The position numbers and the translations under genes are program-made. This document shows, in pieces, positions 43,583 to 55,649 of a DNA stretch of 64,000 bases. Position 1 is the first letter of the stretch, and every line of letters begins with the position of its first letter. A model generated the notes under the pieces. The model worked only from the letters and a program-made list of their open reading frames with translations. It searched no databases and was not told the DNA's origin. Source of the stretch: Lyophyllum atratum (Eukaryota > Basidiomycota > Agaricomycetes > Agaricales > Lyophyllaceae); NCBI GenBank assembly GCA_014905825.1, contig JACGCN010000001.1, positions 3,100,001 through 3,164,000 on the forward strand. Direction: 5' to 3'.

Positions 43583-46500
43583 TTAGCGCGAAGGAGCACC
43601 CCACTGGTTCCATTCGCTCTGATTTTGATTAAACTGGGCGTTTCGGGCACCGGCGTGGGTGTCACCATGTCCATGATACCCATTGTTCATGTTTCCTCGG
43701 GAGTTGCGATTGGCGAACGAGCGAGGCTGGGTATTCCTCCCTTGATTGTTCTGAGGATTGTTTTGGTCCCTACGAGCCGTCTGGCGTCTAAACGAGGGGG
43801 AAGCAGCCGGCCCTCCATCGGAATAGCCCCCACGAAACGCCCCAGTTTGGTTTTGGATCTGCGGCGTTTGCGGAATATGGGGAGTAGAATGCTGCTGTTG
43901 CTGGGGCGTAAAGCCTTGGTTCTGGAGCCAAGCCACGTTGGCAGGCGGGAGCGATGGGCGAGGAGGCATCGCGACGGTCGGAGGTGGTCCAGGAAATGGA
44001 TAGGCCGTTGACTGTGGATACTGTGGCCAACTCGGGATATTTGCAACCGGGTGCTGGGGTAATGCCTGAGATGGCGCCACATGAGCAGCTGCCATATACT
44101 GATCGAGAGCTTCCGGCTGATAAACAGCAATAAGTGTGCCTTGTTCATTTTGAATAAATCCCGTAGGGGCAAGGGGTGCTCTGCTGTTCAGTTGCTGTGA
44201 TGGTGGCGTGTCCACCGTCGGAGTCCTGGGTTGCTGCGTCTGGTAAGGTGTATAAGACTAGATTGAATCATCGGTTAGCTTGATGACCATAAAACTTAAT
44301 TCTCGGAACATACCCCGTACATCCCAATTGCAGGCCAGGCTCCTGGTGTTAAGGCCCCGTTGGCATCCGAGCCTAGAGGCCTCGTGAAGGTCGAAGGGAT
44401 CTGTGATTGGCCAGGCATCGGATAACCTGGATATCCCACATAAGGCATCGGGTACTGCATTGGCTGCCCATATGGATGAACCCACTGCGTTGGCGCATAA
44501 TAACCGCCTGTCATGGAATACGGCAATACCGACGCAGAAGTGGGTGCAGAGGTCGAAGAGCCAAATGAGGATGGCGGTGGTGGTGTAAGTGCTGCAGAGA
44601 GTGGCTCATCGTACCACTCTCGGTAGCTTTCAGAGGTTGGTGCGTTCAGACTTGTGAACGGAGTTCCAGGAGACGAGATCCGAGAATCCGGGGGACCGTC
44701 CGGGACGTGGATGGCCTCAGTCAACTCTTCAGGCTTCGGAACGATGGTCTCAGAGTAAACGGGCGGCTCTGCTTCACCAGTTGCCTCCGTTTTGTCATCA
44801 CCCACATCTTGGGCGACGGCTGGACTTCGGCTGTGACCCTCCTGACGACGGCTGCTCCGCGAATTGGACCTTTCAGGTAACTTGTCAGGATGTTCTTGTC
44901 CAGAGCGGTGAGGACCGAAGTTTTGCTGATGGAAGCGACCCCGGCCTCTGTTGTGCCTCCAAGAGCCTCGCGGAGGATTACAGTCGCGCAGCTGAACCCG
45001 CATGGCACGACCCTCATATACACGATTGTGCTGTAAGTAAATGCGTCAGAGCTCAAACTTATGGAATTATCGAAACTGCAGACCTCTTCAAAGACTGCAC
45101 GAGCAGGAGATTCAGTGTTATTGAACTTGACGAATGCAAAAGCCGCATGCGAATTCACTTGATCACAGAAAAATCATCGATGCGAGCTACGTTCGGAAAT
45201 GGCGTGCAACGTACGAGGCCTGACAATCTTGACATTTTCCAGTCCTCCAAATCGCGCGAAGAATTTGCTGACCTTTCCTTCATCCCACGCACCGGGCCCG
45301 AAGGTCTCGAGACCACCAACAAACAGGGTCGTAGGGTCGATGTCTCGCTCGCGGCCGGTGGAGTCGCTATAATACCGACGTTCCTTCCCCTCAGACTCTG
45401 CGAAGGTCAATCTGTGCATGCCGCCGTCATTGGTTGTCGGGGTGGCCGGAAACCCCGAACCGGGCGTTTTGGGACTCAGAGGGGACCTTCCCAGGCCGGG
45501 GGTAGGTGGCATCTCGAGCTCCTGGCCGTGGTCTTTGCTCTCGGTCGCTTCGTCCGGAAGCTCAGACGTGGCATAGGTCCCTAAGGTCTGCTGCGATAAC
45601 GCTAACGATGGTGAGCTGGTAATAACGCAGATGAATATCAGAAACAATCTCAGGTCGGCACATCTTTTCAAAGAGCTAACCTGCTATGACCGCTGTTCGA
45701 CGGTCTTCTCTCACTCCAGACACCTGAGCCCGTCTTCATCAACCCTTTCGCCTTCCCAAGTGGAGGGAAGTCCATGTCAGACCACCTGACAGGAGGAACG
45801 TCGATCGCTTGGTCCTCAGGATAACCCTCAGAACGCGCCATTGTATGTTCTTCGTCGTCAGGCTCGCTAGTCCCGCTAGCACTTTCAGAGGGCATGGCGG
45901 ACGATTGCGAGGCACCTCCAGAGAAATTCGCATGATGGACGGCTCCGCTAAGCGCAGTATTCCCATCGCGCCGCGAAAATCCGAATGAATCTAACAAGGA
46001 CGCATCGCGAGATCGCATAAAGGGCAAGTGATCCTGCACATGAAGTGGGTATTGGGCGACATTGTTTTGTGGGAACGGGCTGTATGGGGAACGCTGCTCG
46101 AAGCCGAATGGAGGAGGCTGGTGGGCCCAAGTGACGGTCAGATGGGGGACGCGCCGAAGCGTCTGAGGGATCAAGATCAGGCCGTGAAGCTAGAAATTGG
46201 AAGGGACTCCGTATACCATCAAAGCGCTGACACAATCATCACGATGTTCCCATTTAATTTCCCAGCATCTTGCATCCATTTCTGGGCAGCGTGGCGCATC
46301 GTGCGGAGCCGGATAGAGCTTCCACTCCTCATTGGCGTTTTCGACTTCAGAATCTACGCCGCTTGAGTTATATATATGATGGACAGTACGTGCACTGTTT
46401 GGCTCACCAGCGACGCCACGAGCCGGCTGGAAAGGGTCGATGTGTTCCAGGCGACCAAAGTAAGCCGCGATAGTACGAATTGCCTAACGATGTGATGATT

Positions 46501-47478
46501 ATGTTGACGATATATAAGGATTGCTATGACATCTATTACCTCAGCGTCAAACATGACAGGCTGCAGAAAGAGACTTGGCTTTTCCGAAGCAGCAGCTAAA
46601 TCATTACGAACGTAATTTTCAGCATCGACTGCCTCGCCGTTATATAAGAGGGAATAGAATCTAGAATCTAGTATAAGGTCGAGCTGAGTGAGGCGCACGC
46701 GAGAAACATACTTTGAGTTCCTAGGCCGCCACATTCTCATGGTGGAAGGAAGGTCCAGTGCGATGGCTTGAGGCCTGAATGATTCTCTGCCAATAGATGT
46801 ATTGCCGTCTATATTGTTGCTTGGAATGATTTGCATAGGAGTGCTGAATGAAAACATCAAAACGATGAATAGAGCGGGAACGGTAAGAAGCTGACCGGTA
46901 GGAAATTAATAGGGTCCTGAAGGCTCTCGCTGGCTCATAGCGCAAAGTGCGACCCAAGAACTGCTTGGGAGGGTTAGAATGGAGCGTGTAGATCAATGTC
47001 GCCGCTGACGCAGCATCCTTGAACATCCCAACGTCAGAAAACATAACCCAGGAGAGGGTCTGTATTTCGAACCTCGCATTGAACGAAAGCGCAGACGCCA
47101 CCTTTGGAATCACGGACGACCTTGATATTCTTTACCTCAGTATGTTCCGACAAGTGTTCCGACAGCAGTTGAGTGAGCTCCTGCTGGTCGATGTTAGACG
47201 GAAGGCTGAAAAATCATTCGAATGAGTAAGAATAAACATAAAAAACACGTCGCTGTAAGAAGAATGAACGACCTTCCAACAAAGACGCTAGCGTCGTGGG
47301 GCATCTTTTCCTCTTTCCTTTTGAGGGTGGAGTCAATGACGGTCTGTTCAGGCGCGTCGAGGTGTACATCCTCTTCAGCGCTGGCTTCGCGAGTGCGGGG
47401 AGAGACTGGAGGAGAGGTTGGTAAAGTATCAAAACGAGTTCCCCAGGTGCGCATGCGAAGAAAGGGTTTTGGGGGCAT
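43583..47478 (-). CDS. Multi-RRM RNA-binding protein with low-complexity tail
   Basis: Predicted from ATG 47478 (MPPKPFLRMRTWGTRF) with about ten introns. The first RRM has RNP2 in DASVFVGSLP and RNP1 in GGVCAFVQCE, then LIYTLHSNPPKQFLGRTLRY. A middle region (PSTMRMWRPRNSK, IAAYFGRLEHIDPFQPARGV, WEIKWEHRDDCVSALM) looks like a second, divergent RRM. A clear final RRM has TTLFVGGLETFG and NSHAAFAFVKFNN, with AVFEEHNRVYEGRAMRVQLR. The long tail is Pro/Gln/Tyr/Gly-rich and ends with RG-type sequence (SRGNMNNGYHGHG). This resembles fungal mRNA-binding proteins of RNP granules; the exact orthologue is not recognised. All junctions are in frame, in contrast to the genes just upstream. Confidence 0.8.
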
Positions 47479-48378
47479 GTTGAGGATAGAAATGGTTAGA
47501 AAGTAGGAGCTGTAAATGGTGGGTAATGGACGCAGGAGAAAGACCACCTTTGGCGCAACTTGAACCACCTGCCAGGTTTGGCCTGCCACTATATTTTTGC
47601 GCATAAAATGATTATTTATTGGACGCGAACATAAAAGTATCCAACTCGCGCCATCGAGGCCGATTGTGCGCCATCATCCACGTTTTACGACGACCGACGC
47701 GAGCCAGTCAGCCCGAAAGGCGATGATCATGCACACAATCCAACGTCTCATTAGCTCCCTGTCACGTCAGGAAGCAGCCAGCCATATCTCTGCTTAGGGC
47801 TTATCATGTCCGAGGCCTTGGATCGACAGTACGACATGCCCAGATTAGTAGCGCTTTGCCGAATGCAGCCTATTAATCGCTGCTCTAGTAGGACAGAGAT
47901 CACTGGTCCTTGATGGAAGGATGTCTGCTCACAACAGCAGAACACACGAAGACAGCGGGCAGAGATCTACAGCTGTCCTTGTAGCCAGATCAAGGGCTTG
48001 CTATGAATTGCGCAGTCCTCTCCAGGCGGATACGTCCTAGAAAGTATAGATGGTGTGCTTCGATCCTTCTTGCACTTGCTCGATGGATTCCATGAATGGT
48101 GGTTCGCTGAAGCGCGGTTCCGAGCGGTTGGACATTTTCTGGAACCTGTCTACCGGGGACAAGTCCGAGGAGGAGACAAGGAGTCCCGCAGGATTACGAG
48201 GGCGGTGCAGTAGGAGCTAGATTCGCCACAGTCGACGCGAGTCAAGCAAGCAAAGCCAATGCCTTTTCAGGATTATGACATGGAGAAGAAGGAGTTTTAT
48301 TTTAACTCCGACGTCTCACTGCTTCCACCCGCTTCGGCCTCCCTCATCCCAAAAGTACGCTAATCGCGCCGATTCAAC
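47479..48378. other. Intergenic gap (about 900 bp), divergent
   Basis: Lies between the starts of the RRM gene and RPB6. Short open stretches only; no supportable gene, RNA gene or repeat was found. Confidence 0.45.
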
Positions 48379-49085
48379 ATGTCTGACGATGGTTATGCTG
48401 GCGGTGGTGGTGATGATTTTGACTACGACGCTCCGGGGTATGCTCAGGCTTATTTTACATTCTGAACAAGGTGACAACTTCATCGTGAATATTTTAGATT
48501 CAATGAAGATGCTTTCGTGTGTAACTTCCTCTCCTGCGCTCCAATCTTTCTGAGGAAAACGCGGTCTTCGTCGCATGGAATCTTCTAGGATGAATCCTAT
48601 GATCTTTTGGCCAATGAGCTTCCAGAGGGTGAGGTACCGGGCGGGGAGACAGGAGAGGATGGGGCTGCTTTGGGCGAAGATGGTGCACCGATGAACGGAA
48701 TGAACGGAGCAGATCATGATCAGGAGATGGCGAATGGCGAAGATACTGCCACTGCAGGTGCGGGGTTATCGGGAGAACGACAACCCAACAAAGTGAGGGT
48801 AACGACACCCTACCTTACAAAATACGAGCGCGCTCGCATATTGGGGACAAGAGCGCTGCAGATTAGGTGCGTTCTATTTTGCTCGTCGCCAATAATGGAT
48901 GGTTTACACCGCATCGTATCGCCAGCATGAATGCTCCCGTCCTCGTACCACTTGACGGTGAAACCGACGCACTACAAATCGCCATAAAAGAACTATCCCA
49001 ACGCAAGATACCGCTCGTCATCCGACGCTACCTGCCGGACGGAAGCTTTGAAGACTGGAGCGTTTCTGAACTAATCAGCGATTGA
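48379..49085 (+). CDS. RPB6: Rpb6, shared subunit of RNA polymerases I, II and III
   Basis: The acidic, Gly/Asp-rich N-terminus ([17 protein letters not shown]) is split by introns around a short exon (FNEDAF). The conserved C-terminal domain reads [20 protein letters not shown] and, after an intron, [20 protein letters not shown], then [20 protein letters not shown]. The middle ([20 protein letters not shown]) is longer than in yeast. The frame is clean throughout and the stop at 49083-49085 matches the usual end. Confidence 0.95.
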
Positions 49086-49290
49086 GGCGGTCGAGATATA
49101 CCGTGGTTAGGTCACCACATCCTGTTTTCTGTACCCGTCTTCTCTTGTTATCGAGCAATATTATATATATAATTTACATATGTTACAAGCACTACTCCAC
49201 GGTCCGTTGATACCACGAGTGTTCTCATGCGGTAGGCTGTACAACTATTCGACAAGATATAATGAATTGAGCGTCGGGGAAGTGGTCAAA

Positions 49291-51021
49291 CTAACGTGAC
49301 CCGCGCAAACGCCCACCAGCCTTCCCAACAACAACTCGTGCCAATGCATTTCTCGGCTTGGCTGATTCCTTCACCGCGCGCGGCTTCGACACCCTAGTTT
49401 TCACCACCGCTGGCCTCGTTGCCTTGGTTGTGGACTTCACTTTTATGTCTTGCATGGAGAGGTCGAATACCTCGTCGGAGTCGTTGAATGGCTGATTGTT
49501 GGTGCTTTCTGTGAACAACAGCTTCCTCTCATCTTCTCGTAAAGCGCCCTTGAAGGGTAACACTCGCCGCTTCGATGGGCTGGATTCGACGTCATTGTAA
49601 TGCGATGTTGTCTGCCCTCTTTTACTAGGAGATATCGGTGAACCGGTCACGCTGGTCTTGCGTGTAGCAAAGTCGGGTGTGCTGAGAATCATGTCGTCAA
49701 CGCTTGGAGGTACATTTTCTTCCCCAGCATGACAGCTTTTGGCCGCTGCATAATAATGATTGGTGAGATCATAGTATAGTTGTCTTTCGACAAGGACGAC
49801 TTGCCTTTGCCTTTCGCCCTTGGTGTCGAAACCTCCTTAATTGCCTTGAAGCCACCGCTCATGCTGACATCCCCGTCTGTGGCCACTAGTGTCTGCTGTA
49901 ATTCCCAATCCGCAGGCCTCGTCTTCTTCCAGTCTTCAACGACCTTTTCTACCCAGGCGTCGGTGTTCCCTTCAACGTGATAGTCGATAATACCATGCCA
50001 CTCGGAAGATGGGGGCGTCTTGTTGACAAAGACGACTTTGCCTTGCCATGGCTTAGCCGTGGAAGAGCTGGATGATGGGGCGGAAGCGTGGACGGCTTTT
50101 GCAAACTCTTTGACCATCTTCCTGAGTCCGTGGACCTTCAGTGAGGTGCCCATGATGATAAGCATGTCTGGTTTGCGCGACACGTCGGCGGTTTGGATAG
50201 CACCGATTTCGTCGCCAAGAGGATGTGGTTCATCGTAAAGAACTATAGCAGGTCGAAGACTACCAATGCGAATAGGTCGAGCAGCACGGGCAACACGCGC
50301 CTTGACTAGATTTATATCGTCAGTGGTGGCCTGTATTCGGAGACATGACAGCTTACGACGCGATGCACACTCGGGACAACTCGGCGGTGTACCTTCCAGG
50401 AACATGCCCAAGTGCTCGCTCGTACAAGGATACTCGGCAGAACAGGACATGCATCGAACGCTATGTATGTCGCCATGGAGCTGCACGTTCCGGACATTCC
50501 TGGTCTGAATCTTCGATTTACCCTTCCCATTCGATTTGACGTCTTGGCTTGAGCTCCCGAGGAGACCCACCCGTTCCTCTAAGCCGTCTATATTTTGTGT
50601 ATACGATCGGAGTAGTTTCTTTTTCGCGTCGAGCGTCTTGATGAAGCGATGCGTAGGTGTAGGTGAAGCAGCGTCAATAGATTGTTTGAGTTTCGAGATG
50701 AATGTGTAGAAGACGGCAGTGGACGTGGCATCGCGGAATAACGCAGCGTCGAATAAGTCGCGCCCCTTCAATACGACATCTGGATACTGTTGCTTGACAA
50801 GAGCGTACAGGCCATCCGATGATCGGAAATCCTGAAGAGATATGAGTGTTGGGCTATACATAGAAGGGCAGCAGACGAACTGGGATCCCACAAGAGCAAG
50901 AAATGCCTGCTCCAGTAACCACGATAATCTTCTTACTCTTCGCGACGGAGAGAGAAATATCCTTGAGAGTACGCCGAGTGTGCGCGTCAGTAAGGTCGGC
51001 GAGCTTGAGGGTGACCGTCAT
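49291..51021 (-). CDS. Sirtuin deacetylase, Hst3/Hst4 type
   Basis: NAD-dependent histone deacetylase; Hst3/4 proteins remove acetyl from H3K56 in S/G2. The NAD site is VVTGAGISCSCGIP joined to DFRSSDGLY by an intron, then YTQNIDGLEERVG and QLHGD with the catalytic His. Zinc Cys pairs are CMSC and CPEC. PAIVLYDEPHPLGDEIG, ADVSRKPDMLIIMGTSLKVH and VFVNKTPPSSEWHGIIDYHV complete the fold. The C-terminus is basic and Ser-rich (SSPSKRRVLPFKG; RNALARVVVGKAGGRLRGSR) and would suit chromatin contact. About four introns. The placement in Hst3/4 rather than Sir2/Hst2 rests on the insertion after TQNIDGLEE and the basic tail. Confidence 0.88.
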
Positions 51022-51323
51022 CGTTAGAGAAAAGTGGGTGGCAGGGGCACGCCCTGCAAAGATTCATGTTGAATTTTGGCTTTGTTTGGAAATGACGCCC
51101 CCGACGCGTCCGTCACGTGAGGCACGACGCGATCAAATTAATTTGTACCGCAGTTATGGCCGTCCAGGTCCGCGGCCATGCATCCATGTCACTCTGCTGT
51201 TCAAGTCTCTGAGCCTTTCAGCGTTTCATGCTCGGCCTCAATTCATGGTATATTTTGTACTATAAATTAAATTTGTGCTTTACAACATAGCAGGCAGCTC
51301 ATCCCCTCGTCATCCTTCCAGTC
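51022..51323. promoter_or_regulatory. Sirtuin upstream region with ACGCGT and CACGTG
   Basis: Contains ACGCGT at 51104-51109 and CACGTG at 51114-51119, about 85-100 bp upstream of the sirtuin start. The right part is the 3' flank of the RNase T2 gene. No gene is seen. Confidence 0.35.
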
Positions 51324-52522
51324 TCACTTTCTCACTTCCTGCTCTGAATTTTGGCTACGTTCGTAGTACCAGATGGGCGCAGTCTTGGAGCAGGACGATT
51401 TCGTTAAAGATTCGATGGGCTTGAAGGTTCCGTATTGTTCCTAAAGAGAGTGAAAATTCCTAGACCCATTGATGACTTGCACGACTGCAAACATACCGTT
51501 CCCAGAACATGGTTGAAGTACCAAACCTCGGAAAGAACAGTCCCATTATTTCTGCAGCCTAGGTATGGTGTGGCGCCGATTTGTGATGCGAGGGCGCGCT
51601 CAAATTGATCCAGGGTGTACGACGTCGTATTGGAAGGTACAATCCCGGATCTTTCGCAGGCTGGTTTGAGCAACATGTATCAGCATGCTTGCAAACATTT
51701 ACTCACGCAGCCAGGATATCGAAAGTGGGATATTGGTGATACGCTCGGATAGCAGCATCATAATAATTGATGACATCCTGATGTTTTTTGTAGGACGATC
51801 CGTAGCACTTGATATCGAATGTGGACGTGCATGTAGCGTGCTTGGAGAACTACACATATGGTTTGAGGTAAGTCTGGTTGCATTTTCCATGAACATCATA
51901 CCTCGTGGGCCCAAAGATCGGCATTTGGGGCTCCTTGGTTGATCCAATAGTTGTTCACTGGAACCAGCCATGAACATACTGCCGTCGACGAGTTTAGGTC
52001 TGCGGGACCTACTGAAGGTTATAAGATCCTCTCGTCCAAACTGTCTAATAAATGTGTCAACTCCAGGTCCCTTGTATGGTGGGATGACGGTGCCATCGGG
52101 GAAGTTAGCGGGTGAAGGTGCGGGGTCGTATTGCCTCGACAAGTCGCAGTATTGTTCGAAAGATCTATACTGTAGGTCAATATATAGGTTCATATACGTG
52201 AGTTGCTGCACACAACACACCCATCGCAATTATCCGGCCAAAGCCCATGGATGGTCCAGCTTCCCTTGGGAAGCTTTTGCTTCTTCTTTTCTAGTCCTGT
52301 GTATGTGCTCCAGAACTGTGTTGCCAAAACCAGACCTCCGGGGGTCGGGGAGCAGCAGGTGTTCTGATTCGGCGTGCTGTTCTCGCAAGAGAAGACTGCT
52401 TGTTCAGAGGCACATGACGACAGGGAGGGAGAAGTATTGGGAACCGAGCTTTTTGCGTCTGGCACTCCGGCAACAGCCAGCGCGAAGAGAGCGAGCAGAG
52501 GGGCTGCGTGCGCTGTAACCAT
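51324..52522 (-). CDS. Secreted ribonuclease T2
   Basis: A signal peptide (MVTAHAAPLLALFALAVAGV) is followed by SCASEQAVFSCENS. The two catalytic segments are intact: WTIHGLWPDNCDG (CAS I) and HE joined to FSKHATC (CAS II) across an intron. Conserved Cys residues (SCENSTPNQNTCCSP; CYGSSYKKHQDV; YLGCRNNGTVLSEVWYF) would form the disulphides. Ends WYYERSQNSEQEVRK at 51324. About six short introns. It would digest extracellular or vacuolar RNA for nutrient supply; family members also act in stress responses. Confidence 0.94.
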
Positions 52523-53040
52523 GTCGTGAAGGCGCGATGAGTCTGGATCCGAAGGTTACCTACGATCCCTTGAAAAGAACAGCATTTAAAGGTCGCGTGG
52601 ATCACGAGAACGTGCGTCGAGCTGCGAACGCGACCATGAGGTCTATCGGGTTTTCATCAAAATTGTCGGCTCGTCTGATTCTGATAAGGTTGAGCTCGAT
52701 GAGCGGCGATTGGGTGACATCAAAACTGACATCTCTGAAGGAAACACGCTGTTCATCCTGATATGCACGTTAGAGGGGAGAAGTTGTTCAACTCTAAGTC
52801 AACGGACAGGGACTGGGAAAAGCTGCGAATTATTAACACAATAAGGATGTTTACAGTCATGCATACAAATTCGAAGGACAGCGAAGACATGGTTAGAAAC
52901 ACAAGCAGAATAAAGCACAAAGACCAGACGGATCGCTGGGCGTAACAATGGCAGCGGAAAAGAGGCATGTGAAAATAGTCATCAGCATATGGTCGAACAT
53001 CAAACCAAGCAGACATCGAAATTGAAGCGTCGAAGGCGGA
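52523..53040. other. Intergenic gap
   Basis: 518 bp between the RNase T2 start and the DMC1 stop. No gene or repeat recognised. Confidence 0.45.
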
Positions 53041-55005
53041 TCAAACATCCGCCCAGCCACCTTCATCGAGTTTGTATGAGGCTTCACTTTCTGGTCGGTC
53101 AGGACTATCAACGAGTTTCGCAACACGTTCTTCCGCGCGGCCTGACAAACAGGTTAAAGCCAGACAGCTGTGCTATCTATGCAGCCATACCTTTACGAAG
53201 AAACATTCGGGTAGCAGAGGCATGCGACAGTATGTGACCTCCAATAGGCTTGAGGGCACCGCCGGCAACGAAAGTCATGGTTGCTCCAGGATCAGCTAGG
53301 ATTTGAATGTCAATCAACGTCTGAGGAATTACAATTAAAGAGGAAGTTAACATTGAACTTGGTTCGTGAGCAGGATCGCAATCTAAATATTATTTTTAGT
53401 GACAGAGAAGACAGAAAAGAGAAAATCCGCAAACGTTATACTCTTCAGATAGTTTGGTCAACTTTGAGAGCATCTAGGTAGCTGGTCAACGCGAATAGAA
53501 GTTGGCAGTGTCTTCTGTGGACTGCACCTGTGCGAGCTTCATGCGTTTCCATGAGTTTCTCTCTCTTTTCAATGTGTATAGTTTGGAAGTCCTACCTTTT
53601 GTTGCCGCTCACTCAGTTCGCCTCTGCCAGAAAAATCGACACGGAACAGGGCCATGATACTGTCGACAATCTTGAGGCCCTAATGTCAAAAAGCAGTCTA
53701 CCATTAAAGAAGCGATCGTACAAGGAGTCTGAAGTCTTTGTCTTCGGCGAAACGCAGAGAGCATTCGTTGATGAGTTCCATCTGGAAAGTATCAGATAAA
53801 TTTCAATCGGAAGGGGCGGCCTACTTGGTGCTCGCTGTTGAACGCGCGAGCTGCAAGATGTAAGTAAGCATGTCAGTAGCATTGTGATCCTATTACCGTA
53901 TAGAATATTCTCCAGCGCCATATTACCATCGACTCCAAATCGATCAGCTATGGACCGTATCCGATCCGGGCGAAAGGTTCCTGAAAACAAGTTTATCAGA
54001 ATATGTTTGTGAACAGAGTGGATTACACACCTTCAGTATCAATATAAGCAACCTGGTGATCTCAGGGCTCGATTCTGTTGTCCTAACATGAGGATACCTC
54101 TTACTTTTCCTGAGGCGCCTCCCAGTTCTGGGGGAAGCTGGGCCACGACGCTCATGGTATGGGCGAGTTGAGTTTTTCCCGTTCGAAACTCGCCGTAGAC
54201 TATCTAAGAGTTAACACAGGTCTGGCATGCATTTCTTGTCTTACCTTCGGAAATCGATTGCGACATGATTCCGCCTGTGATATTCAGACCTTCAGGATCA
54301 TAAAATTGTTCAAGAAAGCTGGTATACCTCCAAGGATGGCATCGACAGATTTGCTTCCGGTGCTGATTGTCATAACTCTCTTCCGCTTATCTTGGACTTC
54401 TACTCCAGTGGAAAAGGAAGAGCCCTGGAAGACCTCAGAGTAAAGTACTGGGTCGATGACGAGGTATGCTCACGAGAATTTTGTGGGCTGCTTCCTGTGA
54501 ATGATTAGAAAGGCGACAAGATAGGATATATGCGCGGAATAATCGCATACCTTGATTTTTTCGACTTTGGCTTCTGACATCCCCTATTATATAAAGACAT
54601 GAACTCGCTCCGAAGTGAGGTGAAGTAGAGTATATAAAACCTTGATCTTCAACATCTGGCGTCGCGTCGTCATATTTACACCGGATACTGTGTTTATGGC
54701 CGCAGACTATCAGTTCGACGTGAGTCAAAAGGCACCGCGAAGGATTTCAATTGTTGCCTTGAGTTTCAAGATGTCTTGAACATTAATGCCCTGAATATTG
54801 TCAAATCAAGAAGATGAGAATCCAGGAGATCACGACAAACATATTGTTGGAGTTCATCAACAGTATCAAAGAAAGAGAGCTATCGTGAAGAATGAAAAAC
54901 GAAAATTGTTTGGGAGAGAAGGAATGCCCAAACTTCCTCATCCAATGGAGACGGCGCTCGGGATGGCGCAACGGATCCTTGAGAGGGTGCACGACGGGGT
55001 GGCAT
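53041..55005 (-). CDS. DMC1: Dmc1 meiotic recombinase
   Basis: RecA-family ATPase that performs strand exchange in meiosis. From ATG 55005 the N-terminus is [11 protein letters not shown]; the helix-hairpin-helix region reads [34 protein letters not shown] and [17 protein letters not shown]. Walker A is [16 protein letters not shown], then [20 protein letters not shown] and [20 protein letters not shown] (Walker B). [20 protein letters not shown] and [16 protein letters not shown] distinguish Dmc1 from Rad51. It ends [12 protein letters not shown]. About fourteen short exons, one of 21 nt (EAAHKIL, 54474-54494), and one GC-AG intron (54707-54757). Every splice restores frame, so the gene appears functional. 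ACGCGT at 55100-55105 lies 95 bp upstream. Confidence 0.93.
54707..54757 (-). other. GC-AG intron in DMC1
   Basis: On the minus strand the intron starts gcaaca after AAG and ends tgatag. It joins DILKLK to [16 protein letters not shown] in frame. Confidence 0.75.
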
Positions 55006-55453
55006 GACCTCCAGCAGTGTCCGATAGTAGGTGGGTAGAAGTTCAAGCAGTAAACAGCGATGCAGTGGCAGAAGAGTAAGGAAAGCTCGGGAAAGGGTAA
55101 CGCGTCAGTGCTATGATGACCCTCCTGAGGCCTGGGAGAGTCAGACGCGGAGAGCGTCGGATCGACTGGGAGCAAGGTCCGGGGACCTGGACTTCCGGAC
55201 CTGGACCTCGGAGGCTCGGACCTGGCCACTTATATTAGGGCACGTGATGCGTTGGTTTCACACGGCTATTGTGTTCCTCATTGTCGTCGTCGACCTCGCC
55301 GTCTCCTCGACATCGTTGAGCACAGACATCAACTCAACCTGGACCCTGCTTTTTGTACCTACCCTCGACAATAAATGCTTCCTGCATATCAAGATGTGAC
55401 TCAGTGAGAGATGCAGGCACTTCTGAGGTTGCCCCGTGGATATTCTCAGGGTA
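55006..55453. other. Upstream region of DMC1
   Basis: Contains an ACGCGT box at 55100-55105 and repeats of the type ggacctgg around 55180-55220. No gene could be supported on either strand. Confidence 0.4.
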
Positions 55454-55610
55454 TCAACTGTCACGCTTCAGATGAAGCTTTTTCTTTACTAACATGAGTG
55501 TGCGCATCGTCTCTGGTGCCAGACTGGCGCGCCGAAAAGAAATAGTATCGCGACCCCCTGAGAATACTCGTTCAACTGCGACTGCCGAACCTGAAGCAAC
55601 AAGATAAGAA
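55454..55610 (-). mobile_element. hAT transposase C-terminal fragment
   Basis: The minus strand encodes GSAVAVERVFSGGRDTISFR followed by RASLAPETMRTLMLVKKKLH and a stop at 55454. This is the C-terminal dimerisation region of hAT-family transposases (S-x-x-ERVFS pattern). No other part of a transposase and no terminal inverted repeats were recognised, so it is a remnant. It abuts the 3' end of the SEY1 relic. Confidence 0.8.
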
Positions 55611-55649
55611 AATACATAGAAGACTTACCTGCGATGGTCTAAGTGGCCG

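Noticed and set aside
53041..55005. Rad51 instead of Dmc1
   Set aside because: The segments [20 protein letters not shown] and [13 protein letters not shown] fit Dmc1, while Rad51 typically has a different loop before its GG-K-P-I-G segment.
54801..55229. A 142-codon minus-strand frame across the DMC1 5' exons
   Set aside because: It runs through introns of DMC1; the spliced reading in other frames gives the conserved helix-hairpin-helix region.
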